Shown piece after piece: positions 1 through 8,937 of a stretch of DNA of 64,000 nt. The position numbers and the translations under genes are program-made. Position 1 is the stretch's first letter. Each line of letters starts with the position of its first letter. The notes beneath the pieces are model-generated. The model did no database searches. It had not been told where the DNA came from and worked only from the letters and a program-made list of their open reading frames with translations. The stretch comes from Rheinheimera sediminis (GTDB lineage Bacteria > Pseudomonadota > Gammaproteobacteria > Enterobacterales > Alteromonadaceae), in NCBI RefSeq assembly GCF_004005375.1, contig NZ_RZUF01000016.1:62001-126000 (forward strand). Reading direction: 5' to 3'.

Positions 1-1160
<1,160 letters not shown>

Positions 1161-1296
1161 CTAAAAAAACTATGGCTCATTATACTATCAATTCTGCCCG
1201 CACATGAATGCACATAGCTGGGCTCTGATGAATTGAAAGCAACAAAACTGATATTCAGTACATTGAATAATCAGACTTTGATCGATTCTTAATAAA

Positions 1297-1322
1297 AAAG
1301 CCCCGCACTAGGCGGGGCTTTT
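1297..1322 (-). terminator. Rho-independent terminator after rpmA
   Basis: An 11-bp GC-rich stem (AAAAGCCCCGC paired with GCGGGGCTTTT) flanked by A and T runs, so it could work on both strands. It ends the rplU-rpmA transcript before obgE. Confidence 0.88.
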
Positions 1323-1337
1323 CGAATCTATGCGTCG

Positions 1338-1595
1338 TTATTCGCTAACGATGCTTACGAACTTGCGATTGTTTTCGCCTTTCGTTTCGAATTGCACTTT
1401 ACCGTCAGTTAAGGCGAATAATGTGTGGTCTTTACCTATACCAACATTACTACCAGCGTGGAACTTAGTACCACGTTGACGAACGATGATGTTACCAGCT
1501 AACACTGACTCACCACCAAAACGTTTCACACCTAAGCGTTTCGCTTCTGAATCGCGACCGTTACGAGTGCTACCTACACCTTTTTTACTTGCCAT
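1338..1595 (-). CDS. rpmA: 50S ribosomal protein L27
   Basis: Structural protein of the large ribosomal subunit whose N-terminal tail reaches the peptidyl transferase centre. The product has 85 residues, the normal length. It begins [28 protein letters not shown] and contains the conserved stretch [13 protein letters not shown]. It follows rplU by 18 bp with an AGGAG ribosome binding site before the ATG, so the two form an operon. The terminator just downstream closes the unit. Confidence 0.99.
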   Translation of the reverse strand: MASKKGVGSTRNGRDSEAKRLGVKRFGGESVLAGNIIVRQRGTKFHAGSNVGIGKDHTLFALTDGKVQFETKGENNRKFVSIVSE

Positions 1596-1613
1596 GAGTA
1601 GTTACTCCTTCGA

Positions 1614-1922
1614 TTACGCGCTGATGCCGGTAATTTTCACTTCTGTAAACCACTGGCGGTGACCAGCTTGTTTACGGTAGTGCTTACGACGACGGAATTT
1701 GACGATTTTAACTTTATCGCCACGGCCATGGTTGACCACTTCCGCTGTTACTTTACTGCCTTCAACTAAAGGAGTACCGATCTTGATGTCTTCGCCGTTA
1801 GCGATCATCAGAGCTGAAAATTCAATAGTTGCGCCGGTTTCTAAGTCTAGTTTTTCTAGACGAAGGGTTTGCCCTTCCGTTACACGGTGCTGTTTACCAC
1901 CACTTTGGAAAACCGCGTACAT
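1614..1922 (-). CDS. rplU: 50S ribosomal protein L21
   Basis: Large-subunit protein that binds 23S rRNA. The start at 1922 gives 102 residues beginning [14 protein letters not shown], which matches the family N-terminus. An upstream in-frame ATG would add 32 unrelated residues and overlap the promoter, so it was rejected. The conserved C-terminal segment [21 protein letters not shown] is present. It is the first gene of rplU-rpmA. Confidence 0.98.
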   Translation of the reverse strand: MYAVFQSGGKQHRVTEGQTLRLEKLDLETGATIEFSALMIANGEDIKIGTPLVEGSKVTAEVVNHGRGDKVKIVKFRRRKHYRKQAGHRQWFTEVKITGISA

Positions 1923-1985
1923 AGTTAACTCCGTACAAATCACGCCGACTTTTAAGGGCGTGTTAATTATAATCACAGGGCGCGA

Positions 1986-2014
1986 ATTGTACGCAATTTC
2001 CCCTACCCTCGCAA
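1986..2014 (-). promoter_or_regulatory. Predicted sigma70 promoter of rplU-rpmA
   Basis: On the minus strand, TTGCGA (-35, 2009-2014) and TACAAT (-10, 1986-1991) are 17 bp apart. This puts the transcription start near 1979 and leaves a leader of about 57 nt before rplU. Found by eye. Confidence 0.6.
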
Positions 2015-2129
2015 GCACAATTATTAAAAAGATCAGTGAGCAGTAAAAAGGATCGGGTTTTACTTTAGCTGATCAGCTGCAATGGTGTAGAATCAGCGTC
2101 ATTGTATACCTAAGCAGTTGTTTTACCAG

Positions 2130-3101
2130 ATGACGCTCGAAGAGATCCGCCTGCTCAGTCTTGATGACATGACGGCCGTTAACCAACATATATTCTCTCA
2201 GCTTAGCTCTGAGGTGGCGCTGATTAATCAGCTCGGTATTTATATAGTCAATAGTGGTGGCAAACGCCTGCGCCCACTGTTAGCTGTATTGGCTGCCCGC
2301 GCGCTGGGTTATCAGGGCCAACAACATATTACCCTCGCCACTATAGTCGAATTCATTCATACCGCCACTTTGCTGCACGATGACGTTGTGGATGAATCCA
2401 TGCTGCGCCGTGGCAAAGAGACGGCTAATGCGGTCTTTGGTAATCAAGCCAGTGTGTTAGTTGGTGACTTCCTTTATACCAGAGCCTTCCAGCTGATGGT
2501 GTCGCTGGATAAAATGCAAATCATGCAAATCCTCGCTGATGCCACCAATATCATCGCTGAAGGCGAAGTATTGCAGTTGATGAATGTCAACGACCCGGAA
2601 ACATCCGAACAGAATTATATGCAGGTGATTTACTGCAAAACAGCTAAATTATTTGAAGCTGCTACCCAGCTTGCTGCTATTTTGGCAAATCAGCCCGAAG
2701 CTGTGGTGAACGCTATGAAGCTCTACGGTATGCATTTAGGTACCGCATTCCAGTTAATTGACGATGTACTGGATTATCAGGCTGATGCGGATGAACTGGG
2801 TAAAAACATCGGCGACGATTTAGCTGAAGGTAAACCTACCCTGCCATTGATTTATGCGCTACGTCATACTAGTGGTGAAGAGCATCAGCTACTGAAAGAT
2901 GCCATAGAACATGCCAACGGTATGCAACATCTGGAACGCATAATGGCCATACTGGAACGCACCAAAGCTTTTGATTACACTAGAGCCATGGCAGACCAGG
3001 AAGCTGAAAAAGCTCGCCAGGCTATAGCATTTTTACCAGAATCTGGTTACAAAGACGCTTTGTTGACCTTGGCCGATATCGCTGTGCAACGCAATCACTA
3101 A
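2130..3101 (+). CDS. ispB: Octaprenyl diphosphate synthase
   Basis: Trans-prenyltransferase that elongates farnesyl diphosphate to the C40 side chain of ubiquinone and menaquinone. From the ATG at 2130 it has 323 residues, the same as E. coli IspB, and the N-terminus MTLEEIRLLSLDDMTAVN aligns with it; a TTG four codons earlier is less likely. The two Asp-rich metal/diphosphate motifs are DDVVD (84-88) and DDVLD (211-215), with GGKRLRP near residue 45. It is divergent from rplU, as in many gammaproteobacteria. Confidence 0.97.
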   Translation: MTLEEIRLLSLDDMTAVNQHIFSQLSSEVALINQLGIYIVNSGGKRLRPLLAVLAARALGYQGQQHITLATIVEFIHTATLLHDDVVDESMLRRGKETANAVFGNQASVLVGDFLYTRAFQLMVSLDKMQIMQILADATNIIAEGEVLQLMNVNDPETSEQNYMQVIYCKTAKLFEAATQLAAILANQPEAVVNAMKLYGMHLGTAFQLIDDVLDYQADADELGKNIGDDLAEGKPTLPLIYALRHTSGEEHQLLKDAIEHANGMQHLERIMAILERTKAFDYTRAMADQEAEKARQAIAFLPESGYKDALLTLADIAVQRNH

Positions 3102-3120
3102 AACAATCTGCCTTAAAAGC

Positions 3121-3146
3121 AAAAGCCAGCTTAAGCTGGCTTTTTT
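3121..3146. terminator. Bidirectional terminator between ispB and mdh
   Basis: The near-perfect palindrome AAAGCCAGC / GCTGGCTTT, followed by a T run on the plus strand and preceded by A residues, lies between the convergent ends of ispB and mdh. It can serve both. Confidence 0.85.
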
Positions 3147-3161
3147 ATTCTCAGAACAATC

Positions 3162-4103
3162 TTAGTTTGCGTTAGCAACAAACTCTTCGCCTAAAGTAAT
3201 GTCAGCTTTTAAAGTGCCTAACATGTCATTCATGGCTTTTTGCTCATAGGCGCTTAACTCACCGATAGGTAACAGGGCTTCAACACCGTTTTTGCCTAAT
3301 ACGATAGGTTGAGCGAAGAAACGAGCGTGTTCGCCTTGACCTTCAACATAAGCGTACTCAGTTACTTTTTCGCCTTGTAAGCCTTTGACTAAAGACACAC
3401 AGAAACGTGCTGCAGCCTGCCCCATAGACAGAGTTGCAGATCCGCCACCGGCTTTAGCTTCAACAACTTCAGTACCAGCGTTCTGAATACGGTAAGTTAA
3501 TGAAGATACTTCTTCATCTGTGAAGGTTACGTCTTTCACTTGAGACAATAAAGGCAGAATAGTAGTGCCACTGTGACCACCGATCACTGGAACTATGATT
3601 TCAGCTGGGTTTTTATCCTTTAATTCAGCAACAAAAGTCTCAGCACGGATCACGTCCAGTGTAGTGACACCGAATAAACGCTTAGGATCGTAGGTACCTG
3701 CTTTTTTGAATACTTCAGCAGCGATAGCTACAGTGGTATTCACAGGGTTCGTGATTACACCTACTAAAGCTTTAGGGCAATTTACAACAATGGCTTCCGC
3801 CAAAGTTTTTACTACACCAGCGTTGATGTTGAATAAATCAGAACGGTCCATACCTGGTTTACGTGGCATACCAGCCGGGATCATCACGATATCTGCACCA
3901 ATCAGGGCTTTGTCCAGGTCTTCTTTACCAAAACCTGAAATCTTCACCGCTGTAGGGATATGACTTAAATCAACAGCTACACCTGGTGTGACCGGAGCTA
4001 AATCATACAGAGCTAAATCAGTACCTGCTGGTAAGTTTAACTTGAGTAATAAAGACAGCGCCTGACCTATACCACCAGCAGCACCTAATACGGCAACTTT
4101 CAT
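3162..4103 (-). CDS. mdh: NAD-dependent malate dehydrogenase
   Basis: TCA-cycle enzyme that interconverts malate and oxaloacetate with NAD+. The protein has 313 residues (E. coli 312). The Rossmann motif GAAGGIGQ is at 7-14, the substrate-binding loop [10 protein letters not shown] at 81-90, and the catalytic His177 lies in VIGGHSG. A GGAGAA ribosome binding site precedes the ATG. It is divergent from argR, the same arrangement as in enterics. Confidence 0.99.
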   Translation of the reverse strand: MKVAVLGAAGGIGQALSLLLKLNLPAGTDLALYDLAPVTPGVAVDLSHIPTAVKISGFGKEDLDKALIGADIVMIPAGMPRKPGMDRSDLFNINAGVVKTLAEAIVVNCPKALVGVITNPVNTTVAIAAEVFKKAGTYDPKRLFGVTTLDVIRAETFVAELKDKNPAEIIVPVIGGHSGTTILPLLSQVKDVTFTDEEVSSLTYRIQNAGTEVVEAKAGGGSATLSMGQAAARFCVSLVKGLQGEKVTEYAYVEGQGEHARFFAQPIVLGKNGVEALLPIGELSAYEQKAMNDMLGTLKADITLGEEFVANAN

Positions 4104-4288
4104 GCTATTCTCCCAATTTACGGTTCATAAGAAACGCGCCAACAATACTGAAATGTGGCACAAAATACAAATCACTTACGCCTAAAGTCTAAGCATTTTA
4201 TCTGATTTTGGTGTAATTTACTTGCTGAACCACAGTATTAGTCCAAGTTCGGTCAAGACGGCCGCAAAAACCAAAAGTTTAATTAAAA

Positions 4289-4759
4289 ATGATGACTAAA
4301 CAATCCAAACAAGAAGCACTGATCCAGGCCTTTAAATCCTTGCTGAAAGAAGAACGTTTTGGCTCACAAAGCGACATTGTTGATGCGCTCAAGGCTGAAG
4401 GATTTGACAACATCAGCCAATCGAAAGTGTCACGCATGTTAAGCAAATACGGTGCTGTCCGAACGCGTAATGCGAAGCAGGAGATGGTGTACTGTTTACC
4501 ACCCGAACTCGGTGTTCCCACAACAAAAAGCCCATTACGCCAATTAGTGTTGGATATTGAGCACAACGATGTGATGATTATTATCCGCACCAGCCCTGGC
4601 GCAGCTCAGCTGATAGCCCGCTTACTGGATTCTGTTGGTAAAGCCGAAGGCGTGTTGGGCACGATAGCTGGTGATGACACCATTTTTATCGCACCTACCA
4701 GTGTTAAAAATATCAACTTCACCTTAAACAAGGTGACTGAGCTATTTGAAAAGGTCTGA
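4289..4759 (+). CDS. argR: Arginine repressor ArgR
   Basis: Hexameric L-arginine-dependent repressor of arginine biosynthesis and cofactor of cer/dif-type recombination. Its 156 residues equal the E. coli length. The N-terminal winged helix carries the [21 protein letters not shown] recognition region. The C-terminal oligomerisation/arginine-binding domain carries [13 protein letters not shown] and [10 protein letters not shown]. Two ATGs stand in tandem at 4289 and 4292 and either could start it. No convincing ARG box was found in the 185-bp gap to mdh. Its last 18 bp overlap the convergent peroxidase gene. Confidence 0.98.
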   Translation: MMTKQSKQEALIQAFKSLLKEERFGSQSDIVDALKAEGFDNISQSKVSRMLSKYGAVRTRNAKQEMVYCLPPELGVPTTKSPLRQLVLDIEHNDVMIIIRTSPGAAQLIARLLDSVGKAEGVLGTIAGDDTIFIAPTSVKNINFTLNKVTELFEKV

Positions 4760-5671
4760 ACCGGCCTGCTCTTCCAGAAAATTGATCGAGGGGGCGAAAA
4801 AAGCAGCCCCTGCTTCAACTTGGCAATAATCCAGCAGTAAATCAGCCGCAGCTGAGTGATGGCCTAGCCTGGTCACTAACCACAAAGGAACATCCATAGC
4901 ATTGGCTGAAAAACCTATCGAAATCATGCCTTGAGAGCGGATATCAGCCACAGGCATATTTTGCCAGAGGATCTGTTTACGACCAGTTTCTGTCTCTAGC
5001 GCCGCTTTATCGGCATGCGAATTCGACTGTCGTTGGGCAGATGGTAACAATTGACTATCTAACTTGTTCCTTCCCATTACCGCTTCCTGCTCTGACATAC
5101 TTAGTTGTTGCCAGCGTTGCAGATCATACTGATATCTCAGCATGTAGACATAGCTGCCAGCGTTCATAGGATTTTTAGGATCATTGCTTATCAGTGCACA
5201 TAAACGGCGTTGCTTGCCTTTAGGGTTATCAGGCGTATCGTGAAATCCAGTCAGATTTCGTCCGTCTAAATACCGAAATGCATGCACTTGCTCATATAAA
5301 TCAACATGTGGCTGCAATAAATGATAAATCTGTTGAGTGGCAATATGGATTACATCAAAGCGGTCAGCACGAATTTGAATCAACAAATCAGGAGCGACTA
5401 CAGGTAAACCAGCAAGGTTATTAGTAAAAGCTGGCCATGGCTGCGGCTGGTGCATAGGATACAAATGCGGCCAGTAGTTTTGACCTATGGCCACTACCAC
5501 ATTGAGCATGGCCTCAGAGAATTGATCAGATAAACGCTCTACTAGCATTGGAACTTTAGCCAATTGCAAGCGTACGTGCGGCTCGTGTCCGTCTAGGGCA
5601 TTGAGCAAAACATAACAACAATGCAAATTTGCTTCAGCGCAAATACCTGATTGTTCACGGGCCATAGTCAT
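4742..5671 (-). CDS. DyP-type peroxidase family protein (YfeX-like) with altered active site
   Basis: A 309-residue protein of the dye-decolourising peroxidase superfamily, b-type haem enzymes found in the cytoplasm or loaded into encapsulins. The match to E. coli YfeX is clear by eye: [47 protein letters not shown] and a C-terminal [11 protein letters not shown]. The distal Asp (GFHD) and proximal haem-ligand His (SNSH) are kept. However, the GxxDG motif reads GFHDT, and the conserved distal Arg (IVRQSLP in YfeX) is Trp (ILWQNMP). Peroxidase chemistry may therefore be changed or lost. No encapsulin gene is adjacent. It converges on argR with an 18-bp overlap. Confidence 0.85.
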   Translation of the reverse strand: MTMAREQSGICAEANLHCCYVLLNALDGHEPHVRLQLAKVPMLVERLSDQFSEAMLNVVVAIGQNYWPHLYPMHQPQPWPAFTNNLAGLPVVAPDLLIQIRADRFDVIHIATQQIYHLLQPHVDLYEQVHAFRYLDGRNLTGFHDTPDNPKGKQRRLCALISNDPKNPMNAGSYVYMLRYQYDLQRWQQLSMSEQEAVMGRNKLDSQLLPSAQRQSNSHADKAALETETGRKQILWQNMPVADIRSQGMISIGFSANAMDVPLWLVTRLGHHSAAADLLLDYCQVEAGAAFFAPSINFLEEQAGSDLFK

Positions 5672-5767
5672 CTCACTAGAATCAACAGAGCATGATCATA
5701 CCAATTTGGCAGATATTGGTCAGTAGTTTTCACACCAGTTCGGACACTGTAGACAATTGCCCTAAAA

Positions 5768-5791
5768 ATTTGTGAGATATATCTCACAAAT
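5768..5791. promoter_or_regulatory. GacA/UvrY-type upstream activating palindrome
   Basis: A perfect 24-bp palindrome with core TGTGAGATATATCTCACA at 5771-5788. It resembles the TGTAAG-N6-CTTACA / TGTGAG-type sites bound by GacA/UvrY response regulators far upstream of csrB/rsmZ genes. It lies about 170-190 bp before the predicted csrB start, the expected distance. Confidence 0.6.
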
Positions 5792-5954
5792 GAGTAAGCC
5801 AAGGCAGCTTTTGCTGCAAGCCAAGCCACAACAAAAACAAATAAGACATTGATTACAAATGACTTTATCTAACACCAACCTAGATTGCAATAATATTTCA
5901 ATACAAGGATTTAACATGCAAGGTCCTTTTAAGAGGATAGATGTACGATAATTA

Positions 5955-6292
5955 TCTCGTCGTTGGATGCGGCAGTTAAACAAGATGTTTAGCAGGAAAA
6001 GCTACAAGATGTAGCAGCAGGATGCTTGGATACCAAAGGATTGTGCTGGGTAGCACAGGGATGAACAGGACAGGCTCCGGATTGAGCATACATCTTCAGG
6101 ATGAAGATACAAGGAAAAGGACTCTGCCGGAGGCAGAAGGTACTCTCAGGATGAGAGTGAGATGGAGAAGGATGCTGCGGGGATGCAGTCGGATTGTTCA
6201 GGATGAACACAGGGATGATCCATCAGGGATAGTGGTTGGAAGGACGCCACCAAGTTTTAAGGGCCGCGAAGTTCGCGGCCCGTCTTGTTTTC
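5955..6292 (+). ncRNA. csrB: CsrB-family regulatory RNA (CsrA sponge)
   Basis: About 335 nt without a plausible protein but with roughly twenty GGA triplets, many as AGGAT/CAGGATG. Several sit exactly in hairpin loops: GCTAC-aagat-GTAGC (6001-6015), TCTTC-aggat-GAAGA (6093-6107), TCTGCC-gga-GGCAGA (6123-6137), ACTCTC-aggat-GAGAGT (6142-6158) and TGTTC-aggat-GAACA (6195-6209). This is the hallmark of CsrB/RsmZ RNAs, which titrate the translational regulator CsrA/RsmA. A strong terminator ends it, and a GacA/UvrY-like palindrome lies upstream. The 5' end is uncertain: GATAAT at 5947-5952 may be the -10, giving a start near 5958-5960. Confidence 0.9.
6261..6291 (+). terminator. Terminator of the CsrB-like RNA
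   Basis: The 8-bp GC-rich stem GGGCCGCG / CGCGGCCC (extendable to 10 bp) has a short AAGTT loop and is followed by GTCTTGTTTT. This is a strong intrinsic terminator on the plus strand and fixes the 3' end of csrB near 6290. Confidence 0.92.
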
Positions 6293-6522
6293 AGAGCAAC
6301 CGCTTTTATTTACTTGCTGCCTTCCCCTCTCACAGATGCACCATCTCAACGCATTTCTTGCGCTACTCTGATGCAATTTAGAGTTTCTGCACTAACAATA
6401 ATGTTGTTTTTTTCATCTCCCCTCTTTTCCTGTTTGAAAACAGCTGTTAGATTACCTGCGTTCTTTGCAAAATGATTTGGCGACTGCACTAAAACAGCTC
6501 ACAGATCCGTGGCTAAGACCAC

Positions 6523-6557
6523 AAGAAAAAACCCCGGAAGCTCACGCCACCGAGGTT
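6523..6557 (-). terminator. Predicted terminator downstream of amtB
   Basis: On the minus strand the stem AACCTCGG / CCGGGGTT (one G-U pair) is followed by TTTTTTCTT. It lies about 135 nt past the amtB stop, so the glnK-amtB mRNA has a long structured 3' UTR. Confidence 0.7.
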
Positions 6558-6607
6558 GTCTGATAAAGACAAAGGACAAGGATAGACGAATTGGTGGTAC
6601 GGGTTTA

Positions 6608-6652
6608 GTTGCCAAGACCAATTGCTACTTGCGTAGCGACTGGCTTGGCAAC
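6608..6652 (-). ncRNA. Long hairpin with GCAA tetraloop in the amtB 3' region
   Basis: On the minus strand GTTGCCAAG pairs with CTTGGCAAC (9 bp), extended by CCA/TGG. An inner stem GCTAC / GTAGC closes a GCAA (GNRA) tetraloop. It lies between the amtB stop and the terminator at 6523-6557. It could be an mRNA stabilising element or part of a 3'UTR-derived small RNA. Family unknown. Confidence 0.45.
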
Positions 6653-6690
6653 CAGCTCCTGAGAAGCCCCACCGGCTCTCCCCAGGCTGC

Positions 6691-7962
6691 CTACTTTACT
6701 GTAGATACAAATTCAGGATAGGCTTCTACACCGCACTCTGAACGATCCACACCTTCATATTCTTCCTGCTCTGTGACACGGATACCCATAGTCATTTTCA
6801 AAGCAAACCACACTACAGAGCTGGCAACGAAGACCCAGACAAAAATAGTAGCGGCACCAGCCAGTTGACCTACTAAAGTGGCCGACTCTTTGGTCAGAGG
6901 AACAATCAACAATCCAAACAAACCTACTGTACCGTGCACAGAAATAGCACCTACAGGGTCATCAATTTTTAACTTGTCTAAAGCCAGGATTGACCCAACT
7001 ACTAACACACCCGCAATAGCACCGAAAATAGAAGCTTCTAATGGGGTTGGTGTTGAAGGTTCTGCGGTGATAGCTACCAGCCCCGCTAAAGCGCCGTTCA
7101 ACGCCATAGTTAAATCAGCTTTTTTGAACAACAGCATAGACAAGCCAATGGCAGCAATAGTTCCTGCAGCAGCAGCAGCATTGGTATTTAAGAACACCAC
7201 AGCTACCGCATTGGCATTGGCAATATCACCTAGCTTCAGCACTGAGCCACCGTTAAAGCCAAACCAACCTAACCACAGAATCAAGGTACCTAAAGCCGCT
7301 AATGGCATGTTAGAACCCGGGAATGCATGGGCTTTACCATCTTTCGCATATTTGCCTTTACGGGCACCCAGCAGTAACACACCAGCCAAGGCCGCAGCAG
7401 CACCAGCTAAATGCACTATGCCTGAACCTGCGAAATCAGAGAAGCCTAAGTCACCCAAGCTGTATAAGCCAAATACAGACTGACCACCCCAAGTCCAAGA
7501 ACCTTCCATTGGGTAAATCACACCTGTCATCACCACAGCAAAAGTCAGGAATGCCCATAGCTTCATACGTTCAGCTACAGCGCCCGATACGATAGACATT
7601 GCTGTTGCAACAAACACAACCTGGAAGAAGAAATCCGAGGCTTTAGAATAGATGGCTTTCCCTTCAAAACCGTTTTCACGTTCAGCGAAGCTGGTTAAGG
7701 TCTGAGCCACATCCACTTCACCTATACCTGATAAGAAGTAGCCACCACCGTACATCAGCTGGTAACCACAAACCAGATACATCACACATGACACTGAATA
7801 CAACACCACGTTTTTGGTCAAAATTTCAGTGGTATTTTTTGCTCTGACTAAACCAGCCTCCAGCATAGAAAAGCCAGCCGCCATCCACATCACTAAAGCG
7901 CCGCACACCAAAAAGTAGAAGGTGTCCATTGCAAACTGTAAATGATAAATTTGTTCCTGCAT
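6691..7962 (-). CDS. amtB: Ammonium transporter AmtB
   Basis: Inner-membrane ammonium channel of the Amt/Rh family, 423 residues with about eleven hydrophobic segments. Recognisable stretches include AGFSMLEAGLVRAKN, the conserved Asp in SDFAGSGIVHLAGAAAALAG with the first pore His, and the second pore His in ISVHGTVGLFG. There is no cleavable signal peptide: the N-terminus MQEQIYHLQFAMDTFYF leads straight into a membrane span. It follows glnK by 10 bp. The encoded PII protein is expected to plug the channel when nitrogen is sufficient. Confidence 0.98.
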   Translation of the reverse strand: MQEQIYHLQFAMDTFYFLVCGALVMWMAAGFSMLEAGLVRAKNTTEILTKNVVLYSVSCVMYLVCGYQLMYGGGYFLSGIGEVDVAQTLTSFAERENGFEGKAIYSKASDFFFQVVFVATAMSIVSGAVAERMKLWAFLTFAVVMTGVIYPMEGSWTWGGQSVFGLYSLGDLGFSDFAGSGIVHLAGAAAALAGVLLLGARKGKYAKDGKAHAFPGSNMPLAALGTLILWLGWFGFNGGSVLKLGDIANANAVAVVFLNTNAAAAAGTIAAIGLSMLLFKKADLTMALNGALAGLVAITAEPSTPTPLEASIFGAIAGVLVVGSILALDKLKIDDPVGAISVHGTVGLFGLLIVPLTKESATLVGQLAGAATIFVWVFVASSVVWFALKMTMGIRVTEQEEYEGVDRSECGVEAYPEFVSTVK

Positions 7963-7972
7963 GATTTACCCC

Positions 7973-8377
<405 letters not shown>

Positions 8378-8423
8378 TTAATTGTTATTTTTCAATTAGT
8401 TATGAAAATAATTCTAAAATGCT

Positions 8424-8452
8424 CAAAAAAAATGCACCACGAAGGTGCATTT
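8424..8452 (-). terminator. Terminator after yacL (UUCG-type loop), also NtrC-site-like
   Basis: On the minus strand AAATGCACC-TTCGT-GGTGCATTT is followed by T residues, a typical intrinsic terminator for the acnB-yacL side. The same 17 bp (TGCACC-N5-GGTGCA, 8433-8449) also fit the palindromic NtrC site and lie about 65-80 bp upstream of the sigma54-like -24 element of glnK. Confidence 0.75.
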
Positions 8453-8492
8453 ATTCACTGCCAGAGTGCAGCGGCTAGATGAAAAAACCAAA

Positions 8493-8867
8493 TTAGGCGG
8501 GTAAAAATTGCTGCCATTGCTGCACCAAATGCAGCAGATCTTCCAGCCCACATTCGGCATAAAGCTGGCTCTGATCCAGCTCCAAATCCTGCTCTGGATC
8601 CAACTCAATGCTTGAGCTTCCTTCCTGCAACAATGAGAAATGACAAATCACCACTTCAGAGGCCTGTACTGTCAGGCGATACTCTTTACCATCCCATTGA
8701 TACTGACTCTGCGCATTAAGGCGCTGTAGCTGCTCCAGCAGGCTTTGATAAGCACTGGCACGTCGCTCAAACTCATCCATTAAAAAACACTGCAAAGCCA
8801 ACTGCTCAGAACTTAACTTCAGGCTGTAGCGCTTCGCATCAGAGTTATAAATAAAATCGAATTCCAT
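8493..8867 (-). CDS. yacL: UPF0231 family protein YacL
   Basis: A small acidic protein of unknown function in the UPF0231/YacL family. The start at 8867 gives 124 residues beginning MEFDFIYNSDAKRYSLKLS; an earlier ATG adds seven atypical residues. E. coli YacL has 120 residues, and the C-terminal pattern (YAECGLEDLLHLVQQWQQF) matches its LCGVEDFLQVVAAYRNF segment. It directly follows acnB on the same strand, exactly as in E. coli, which supports the assignment. No catalytic motif is visible. Confidence 0.88.
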   Translation of the reverse strand: MEFDFIYNSDAKRYSLKLSSEQLALQCFLMDEFERRASAYQSLLEQLQRLNAQSQYQWDGKEYRLTVQASEVVICHFSLLQEGSSSIELDPEQDLELDQSQLYAECGLEDLLHLVQQWQQFLPA

Positions 8868-8889
8868 GCCATGATTCCTGAAAAGCAAA

Positions 8890-8910
8890 AGACCCGCTAA
8901 GTGCGGGCCT
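8890..8910 (-). terminator. Terminator after acnB
   Basis: On the minus strand the stem AGGCCCGC / GCGGGTCT (one wobble) is followed by TTTGCTTTT. It lies between the acnB stop and yacL and probably limits read-through into yacL. Confidence 0.75.
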
Positions 8911-8937
8911 TTTAGCTAAAACACTATTGCCTGTAAA

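Larger units (their letters stand above)
6293..6690. other. Gene-free gap between csrB and amtB
   Basis: About 400 bp without a credible gene. From 6293 to 6522 nothing is recognisable. From 6523 to 6690 it holds the structured 3' region and terminator of amtB on the minus strand, listed separately. Short ORFs here are broken by the structured elements and lack family resemblance. Confidence 0.6.

Noticed and set aside
1614-2018. Longer rplU reading frame starting at 2018
   Set aside because: The extra 32 residues cover the predicted promoter and are absent from the L21 family.
4104-4288. ARG box autoregulating argR
   Set aside because: No stretch with adequate match to the TGAAT-N4-ATTCA palindrome is visible in this gap.
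5762-5983. A 73-codon minus-strand ORF upstream of csrB
   Set aside because: It lies over the GacA/UvrY-like palindrome and the csrB promoter region and has no family resemblance.
5971-6243. Possible CRISPR or tandem repeat array because AGGATG recurs
   Set aside because: Unit spacing is irregular and the repeats are loop motifs within different stems; no constant repeat plus spacer pattern exists.
6022-6381. A 119-codon plus-strand ORF through the csrB region, and other short ORFs around it
   Set aside because: It runs through GGA-rich hairpins and the terminator; the structure explains the sequence better than a protein does.
6509-6721. A 70-codon plus-strand ORF antisense to the amtB 3' region
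   Set aside because: It covers the terminator and tetraloop hairpin and overlaps the end of amtB.
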